Shown: positions 58,257 to 64,000 of the stretch, one piece after another
Position numbering within the stretch: the stretch's first letter is position 1
How the letters are laid out: each line of letters begins with the position of its first letter
Origin: Cryptomeria japonica
Taxonomy: Eukaryota > Streptophyta > Pinopsida > Cupressales > Cupressaceae
DNA length: 64,000 bases
NCBI RefSeq assembly: GCF_030272615.1
Contig: NC_081406.1
Location: 192,331,891-192,395,890, forward strand
Direction: 5' to 3'
The notes under the pieces: model-generated
What the model was told of the DNA's origin: nothing
Database searches by the model: none
What the model saw: the letters and a program-made list of their open reading frames with translations, nothing else
Made by a program: the position numbers and the translations under genes

Positions 58257-59331
58257 ATATCCTCACAATGGAGAAATCATAACCGTGAACCATAGCTTAT
58301 TTCATTCATCCGAAAGAAGCCCTGGTGTTCCTATTGATCTCTTTTGGCCTAAACAATTTCAATCTCTTCCATCAAGGAGCGATGCTAATTTTCAATCTTA
58401 TAAAAAATGGAAGAACGATATGATCTTATCCTTAAGTCAACCTAGATCGCCAACACTTGACATTCCTATTATTCTTCAAGATAAGCTTCTTCCTCTCTCG
58501 GATAGAACTAATCTCCCTCCTAAGGAAGATTGTCCACCTACCCCTATGGATGTGACTTTACCTTCTCTTAAAGAGAACAAAAATATTCCTCCTAAGGTTA
58601 GAACTATACCTCCTCCTCATGATGGACTTGGTCTTCTTCCTACACCTAATATTCTTCCTTTCTATGGTGCAGTTCCACCTCCTTCCTCTTATCGAGAGAA
58701 GAGGAATGCTTCCCCTCTTGTTCAACCAAAAAGAACTCAACCTAAACCTTCTACTATCAAGGATAGAAACGTTCCTACTTTTTCAAGTGTTCCTCCTCCT
58801 TCTCAGCCTTCCACTATGACTCGATAGAATCGTTGTGTGAGAGAACGCCGATGAAGACGTCGTGTTCGATCTCATGAAGATATCCCTCGAAATACTCAAT
58901 CTCCTTAGACTCCTATAGTTGACATGATTCCCTTTTCTCCTAAGCAAGATGTTCAACCAACATCTTCAAATCATAAGTTGTATAAAACATGTGATGGTTT
59001 TACTCCTATTCGTGTTCTTGTTCCTCTTGCTTTAATATTTGATGAAGAAATGGGTGAAAATGTTATTCACAATGGTAATACAACTCCTAATGCTTCTGAT
59101 AGCGAGTATGAGTATGTTGATGTGGACAAACTTTTATCGAATGAGTTTTCACAAACCCTAATCATAGCTCCTAGAATTGAACAAAGTGACTTACAACATG
59201 ATCATAGTCTTTGTTTGGATCTTGTGATAGCTCCGTCTTCTGTGCTCGATGTCGCTCCTCTGGCATGTTGCTTGCCTTCCCAAAATAGTGATCAACAAGA
59301 TCGAGAGGCGGGTGTTATGCTAGATTGGTGA
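58231..59331 (+). pseudogene. proline-rich C-terminal region replacing RT
   Basis: After CLKYPHNGEIITVNHSLFH the frame runs through a proline-rich low-complexity stretch (PPKEDCPPTPM, TIPPPHDGLGLLP, AVPPPSSYREK) with TGA/TAG stops around 58826-58908, then an acidic part with SDSEYEYVDVDKLLSNEFSQ and ends at DW with TGA at 59331. No RT, RNase H or integrase motif is present. The end looks natural rather than truncated, because 3' noncoding DNA and a polypurine tract follow. Function unknown. Confidence 0.7.
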
Positions 59332-60084
59332 TATTAGCACTGTAGATCTCTCTCTCTCTCTCCTTCCTTTCTCTTTGGTTGCCATTATTCTATGTGTATC
59401 CCCGTTCTTCTATTGTTTCCTTAATATCTACTTGGGGACGATGCAAGGCATTGAGATCTTCTCTTGGTCTCTTTCATGTTGACTCAAAAGACATCCTCTC
59501 TTCCCTTTCTTCTAAGGTAGTGTCCTTCTTTGGGGAATGAAGATTATTATATGCATATACATACATGATATACATGAGTTATCATACAACATACTAACCC
59601 CAAGGAAAGTGACACTACCTTGTGTTTTTTGATTCATTATCCTTGGTTTTAATCCTCGATTGGGGGCTAAATCCTTGAGATAATGTACTCCATCTCTTCT
59701 CTCTCTCTCTTGGGTGTATCCTACCTTAAAGAAATCGCTCCTGATAAGGCGCATGTGATTTCTTTAACGTGGGGACATACACTCCACTCACATTTTCCTT
59801 CTTGTGATACTTAAAATTACTTGGCGAACTTTGTTTTGCTTTGTAATATTTTTATCCTTGCTTTCATGACTCATAGTGAAGGGAACTTTACTACTTGCAG
59901 TCATGGTTCTCCCCTTCTCGATCTTCCCTTTTACTTTGTCAATCGAAGTCGTAAGATCCTAATTCCATTAGGGGCTTGGCGCATCTTGCCTCCTTGACGT
60001 GGTAAAAGTCTTTCAAATTTTTTTCCTTGTATTTTACTAGCAGTATTGGCATACGCTTATACTCCGGCTAAAGTGGGGGCTAAA
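59332..60084 (+). other. 3' noncoding region and polypurine tract of the gag-protease element
   Basis: No coding signal. A CT microsatellite lies at about 59349-59362. AAAGTGGGGGCTAAA ends at 60084, directly before the LTR. Confidence 0.75.
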
Positions 60085-61280
60085 TGTAGTGTCATAAAAT
60101 TGTGACCCTAGCAATTTTCAACTGCATTAGGGTTCTCACGCATGAGAACTCGAACCCTCTAGCCTCATTGGAGACTAGAGATTTCTCGGCTTGCGAAAAT
60201 AGCTTCTTCCTTGGCCTTTGCATCACCCCGACCACTTTCTACCCTGGTGAAAGGGGTAGGATAGGGGTGTGGCGCCACTATCCCCCCTTGGACAGGGGCG
60301 TGGCACCCTATTTTGGGACAGGACTCTTCCTAGAGCATGCATTATGGGTTGTGCCTCAGGCGAGGAACTCCCCTAATGTCGGCTCGTGATGAAATTCAAA
60401 TCTACCAAACATGTATTTAAGGGGCATTCGTCCTCTCATTTGGATAAGTTCAATAAGTGGGATGAGTGGTAAATTCACAAGCGATCAAGCATTCAAGAGC
60501 ATTCAAGCATTCAAGCATTCTTTTCCTGCATTGAGCGTTCTCAAGTCTCCCTTCAAGGTTTGGTGTTGCATTCAAGTCAAGGATTCAACCATTGAAGAGG
60601 AGATTGATTTCAACATACAATTCCACACAAGCATTTCTATCAACATTGCTACTACAACCTCCCTTAAGGTGATTTACAATTTAGTCTTTCATTTACATCT
60701 ACTTGCAAGTACTTTCTTTCATTACTTGGTTAATTCCAAAACTGGGGTTTGACCTAAAGGCAAACCCTCAATCCCAACCCATTTTCCTCTCTTTTTTGTG
60801 TGTAGGTTGCAGGTGTGCAGTTGTACTTTCAGATTTGGGCTTCATTTGCAGAGGCAGAAAAACCCTTTTCATTTCGTGGATTTTTCGAAGGACCATGTAC
60901 ATTCCTGCAATAGCCCAGGCAACTTTTCCTCAAATTCGCAAGACGACTTCGTCTCGACATATTATTGCCAGATCTAGGTGCACAACTTCATCCCATATTC
61001 CAATCTCAAGTTATAATCGATTCTTTGTCACTTTTGCACTACATAATTCAATCAAATTCCTTTCTAATTCAAACAAGGAAGAGGGGATCAACTTAGCATT
61101 CCCAATTAATTCAGAATTCAATCTACCATGTTTGTGTGGAGAGATTGAATCTAGTGAATTATCTTCTCCCCCTTCCTAATGTAATGGTGAAAAGTGCTTG
61201 AATGGTAATCAATAGCAAAATTCTCATCTCTCTTTGAGGGAGAGGGTAGTTTCCTTCTTGATCTATCATTCATCATTACA
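60085..61280 (+). repeat. 3' LTR of the gag-protease element
   Basis: 1196 bp, aligned end to end with 53573-54781 and with the nested solo LTR. Confidence 0.9.
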
Positions 61281-61285
61281 CCTAA

Positions 61286-64000
61286 ACACTCATAGGATAA
61301 AAAAATTCTAATAAACCATGACAAATACTTATGGGAATTAACAAATTTCTAACAAGCCTAGACATGAGAGATGGATGATGTAAAATTTCCTAATTACACA
61401 TACCAAATCAAAATTCTACACCCCTATTTCATTTGACACTAAATAAATATAATATGTGGAATTTTTTAATAATTATAATAAATAAAATTAAGAATATCTT
61501 CAAGTCTGAGACACCTTAATTTTGAACAAAATGATAAGGATAATCTTAAAGATGACTTTCATGCACACTTGAAATAGTATAAGGAGTTAAATAAGTTGGT
61601 AATTGGGAAGGACAATTTTATGAATATTGTGCCACTTTTCTACTCTACCACCCTCCTAGAGCCACAACTAAGGGCCACAATTTGTAGTGATAGCCCTAAA
61701 ATTTTATGGTTCCCCTAAAAGGGTATAATCTCACCACCAAATTATTTTTACTTACTTCTTCATCAAGTGTCATATTCACCTTATGTTTCCTAAAAAATCT
61801 TCATGATATCATCACTATTTTCATCGTCGTCCATTTGGGTTCCTTCAAGAAGCTCTAGCTTGAATCTACACACTCCAATACCCATCATATTCCACCATAA
61901 CATGGCTTTATCCATAACACCAATTCACTAGAGAAATATATTTTTCTCAAACTTGGTGTCCATGCAAGCTAGAGAGGAAAACACAAAGATTTAAAAAAAA
62001 CAAATTAGACACCAAAAATTATGAGTACTCTTATGCTTACCTAATGTAAGGACTATCATGTAAGTGAATACATAAGATGTCATGGAAACCACATAGATAC
62101 TAGGACATGTTGTAGATGTATCCAACAACCACTTTCCTAGCCACTACAAAAGTAGGAATAAATTTTTACTTTAAATTTTAATTTTTAATCTTTAACACAA
62201 GGTGGTTCAAAATAGAAACAACCAATCATGTTATTGTAAACAAAATGTAATGTCCAATTCAAAAAATTCTTAAAAAAATAAAAAAATAAAAATCAAATCA
62301 TATATAATAAAGATGTTTAATAAAATATAATTTCAATCTCTAATTGATTGACAAGACAAAAAGTAATAAAATTAGATAAATGCAATACCTTACCTACCAC
62401 AAAGAAAAAACCAATAATAAAAAACACTCATTAGTTATTAGCCATATGTGGTATTATTAAGTTAAGTAATATGTTTTAACTATCGAGACATAGATTAATA
62501 ATATATAATGGTTTATGGGCGGTTTAATACTATCTTAGTAAATAGAGTAGAGAACCATAACTTTAAAATTCACTTTAACGTTTCTTTATTTTGCAATCAA
62601 TAAGAGATAAGAATAAAAAACTTTTTACTTGCACCTTCCCAATAAAATTATCATAAAGAAACAAGTCTCGCTATTAATTTTGCCACAAAAGAAAGTTTTC
62701 ATCATTTCTTAGACATCATTTGAATTCTCTAGAATTAAATTTCGCAAAGAATGAAAGATAAAAAAAATTTAAAAATCTATTTATTACTCTTTTGTCAACA
62801 AATTATTTCGAAAAAAATTGACTCTCACCAATCACATAATAACACAATCTTAAAGATATTATCATCATTTAAATTCTTTATAACAAGTATTTAGAAGATC
62901 AACTAACACAAACCTACGAACAAGTCTTATTATTCCAATTTAACAAATATTTCAACTTTCACTATCAAAAATGATGTATAATACTTTTGTATCGAAGGAC
63001 AAACCACTTCAAGAGACTTTTGTGAGCTACATGTTGTAGAGTTTTAGAAAGATACAATTGATCATCTTCTCAAAGTCATGTCTAATAAGATTTGAAAAGA
63101 TATATTTGATATTTTGCTATTATCAACGTGATGTTTGTGTCCAAAAAACTATTAAAGGACAAACCGGCTCAAGTGTCTTTTGTGAGCTACAAGTTGTACA
63201 GCTTTAGAATGACCTACGATTGATAATCTTCTCAAATCCATGTCCAATAAGATTTGAAAAAATATATTTGATATTCTTGTATGATCGACGTGATGTTTGT
63301 GTCCAAAATTTTGTTTGTTTTGTAAGTTTTCAAAGGATATATGTGAACAAAAGCTACTCTTAATCCACTCCTTAACATTATCTATTCTTACTTTTAAAAC
63401 AAGTCCTAAAATTACATTTTTGATAGCACCTAATAATATTTTACTACATTTCCCTTTTTAAAATTTTCAATTTCAAAATAATATGAATATTATAAGTTAA
63501 TGATATTTTTTATTTATATTAATAAGGTAAGATGGTGTATAGTTAATAATTAATCATAAATATTTGTGTAGATATAAACTATATTGTTTAGATTATAACA
63601 ATTTTGCATTTAAATGTAATATTTCTATAAAAGAATTGACATGTAATTTATATTTAATAAAAATTAATTTTTTATTTTCTAATGATCTAAACTCAACCTT
63701 CAATATTTTGTTTTAAGGTCTAGTTCAAGACGATAGGTGTAGTCCTGAAATTGGTTAAGGATGACATATTCGACCTTGACCCCCCTTTTTGGGAAATTCA
63801 AAAACTAATCATAAGCTCAAACTAAGTTGCCTCCAACTAGTCATACTCATTCATTCAAGTGAAAAATATTCAAATTTTTATGCTAGGAACTTGTATAAAA
63901 GGACAAACCTAGTTCATTTTAGAAGATCTAATAGTTTGAAAATTTAATACATCATTTGATCATATAGAGTTTTGCATCACAATCTACTATCATAATGACA
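61286..64000. other. intergenic AT-rich DNA
   Basis: No gene or element with ends was recognised other than the duplication at 62995. Confidence 0.6.
62995..63313. repeat. 160-bp tandem duplication
   Basis: Copies begin AAGGACAAACC at 62995 and 63155 and end GTGATGTTTGTGTCCAAAA; they differ at roughly one base in eight. Confidence 0.9.

Larger units (their letters stand above)
53568..61285 (+). mobile_element. non-autonomous gag-protease LTR retrotransposon (no RT)
   Basis: LTRs at 53573-54781 and 60085-61280 begin TGTAGTGTCATAAAATTG and end ATTACA. Flanks CCTAG (left) and CCTAA (right) look like a target duplication with one change. A primer site follows the first LTR and AAAGTGGGGGCTAAA precedes the second. 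The 5.3 kb interior codes only for gag, a retropepsin-like domain and a proline-rich tail; no RT, RNase H or integrase was found. This matches terminal-repeat elements with GAG only (TR-GAG type). The LTRs are clearly more diverged than those of the Tat element, so the insertion is older. The solo LTR at 16418 is a relative. Confidence 0.85.

Overview
This window looks like nuclear DNA from a seed plant with a large, repeat-rich genome. It holds fragments of two host genes set among long, nested and decayed LTR retrotransposons, with very AT-rich DNA between them. A conifer or other gymnosperm would fit, but no species-diagnostic sequence was seen, so the organism is an inference.

Host genes: the first exon of a secretory class III peroxidase lies at 751-957 (minus strand); its other exons would lie beyond the left edge. 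A small, intact, two-exon secreted-protein gene lies at 27417-28030 (plus strand) and resembles the protodermal factor 1 family. Two tRNA-derived, SINE-like segments (474-549 and 25413-25476) and several short tandem repeats lie in the intervening DNA.

Main element (4707-24533): a 19.8 kb Ty3/gypsy retrotransposon of the Tat type, bounded by two 1392-bp LTRs and a perfect 5-bp target duplication (ACCCT). Its sense strand carries gag, protease, RT, a degenerate Ty3-type RNase H, a second RNase H and integrase. Gag and the front of pol are broken by stops and by a 98-bp tandem duplication; the RT-to-integrase part is open for 1047 codons. Between pol and the 3' LTR sit a nested solo LTR (16418-17635) and, on the opposite strand, a decayed gene with its own TATA box, a probable intron, a plant mobile domain (PMD), a glycine-rich stretch and a coiled coil (20011-22719). 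About 20-bp-period arrays built on AGCGCT lie near both ends of the element in mirror orientation, each 5' of the coding sequence it faces. This two-gene, antisense-cargo arrangement is the most interesting system in the window.

Other mobile elements, left to right: a decayed Tork/Tnt1-like copia element (31025-36044); a LINE-ORF1-like insertion with a 16-bp target duplication and no ORF2 (37677-39372); a short-LTR, probably copia-derived element on the minus strand (39927-44703); a solo LTR with TGGCT target duplications (46011-47379); a decayed minus-strand gag-protease-RNase H remnant (about 47.7-51.06 kb); and a gag-protease-only LTR element with a proline-rich tail and no RT (53568-61285). 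The gag-protease element shares its primer-site core, polypurine tract style and LTR start with the Tat element, and its LTRs are related to the solo LTR nested in that element. It is therefore plausibly a non-autonomous partner of a Tat-type element.
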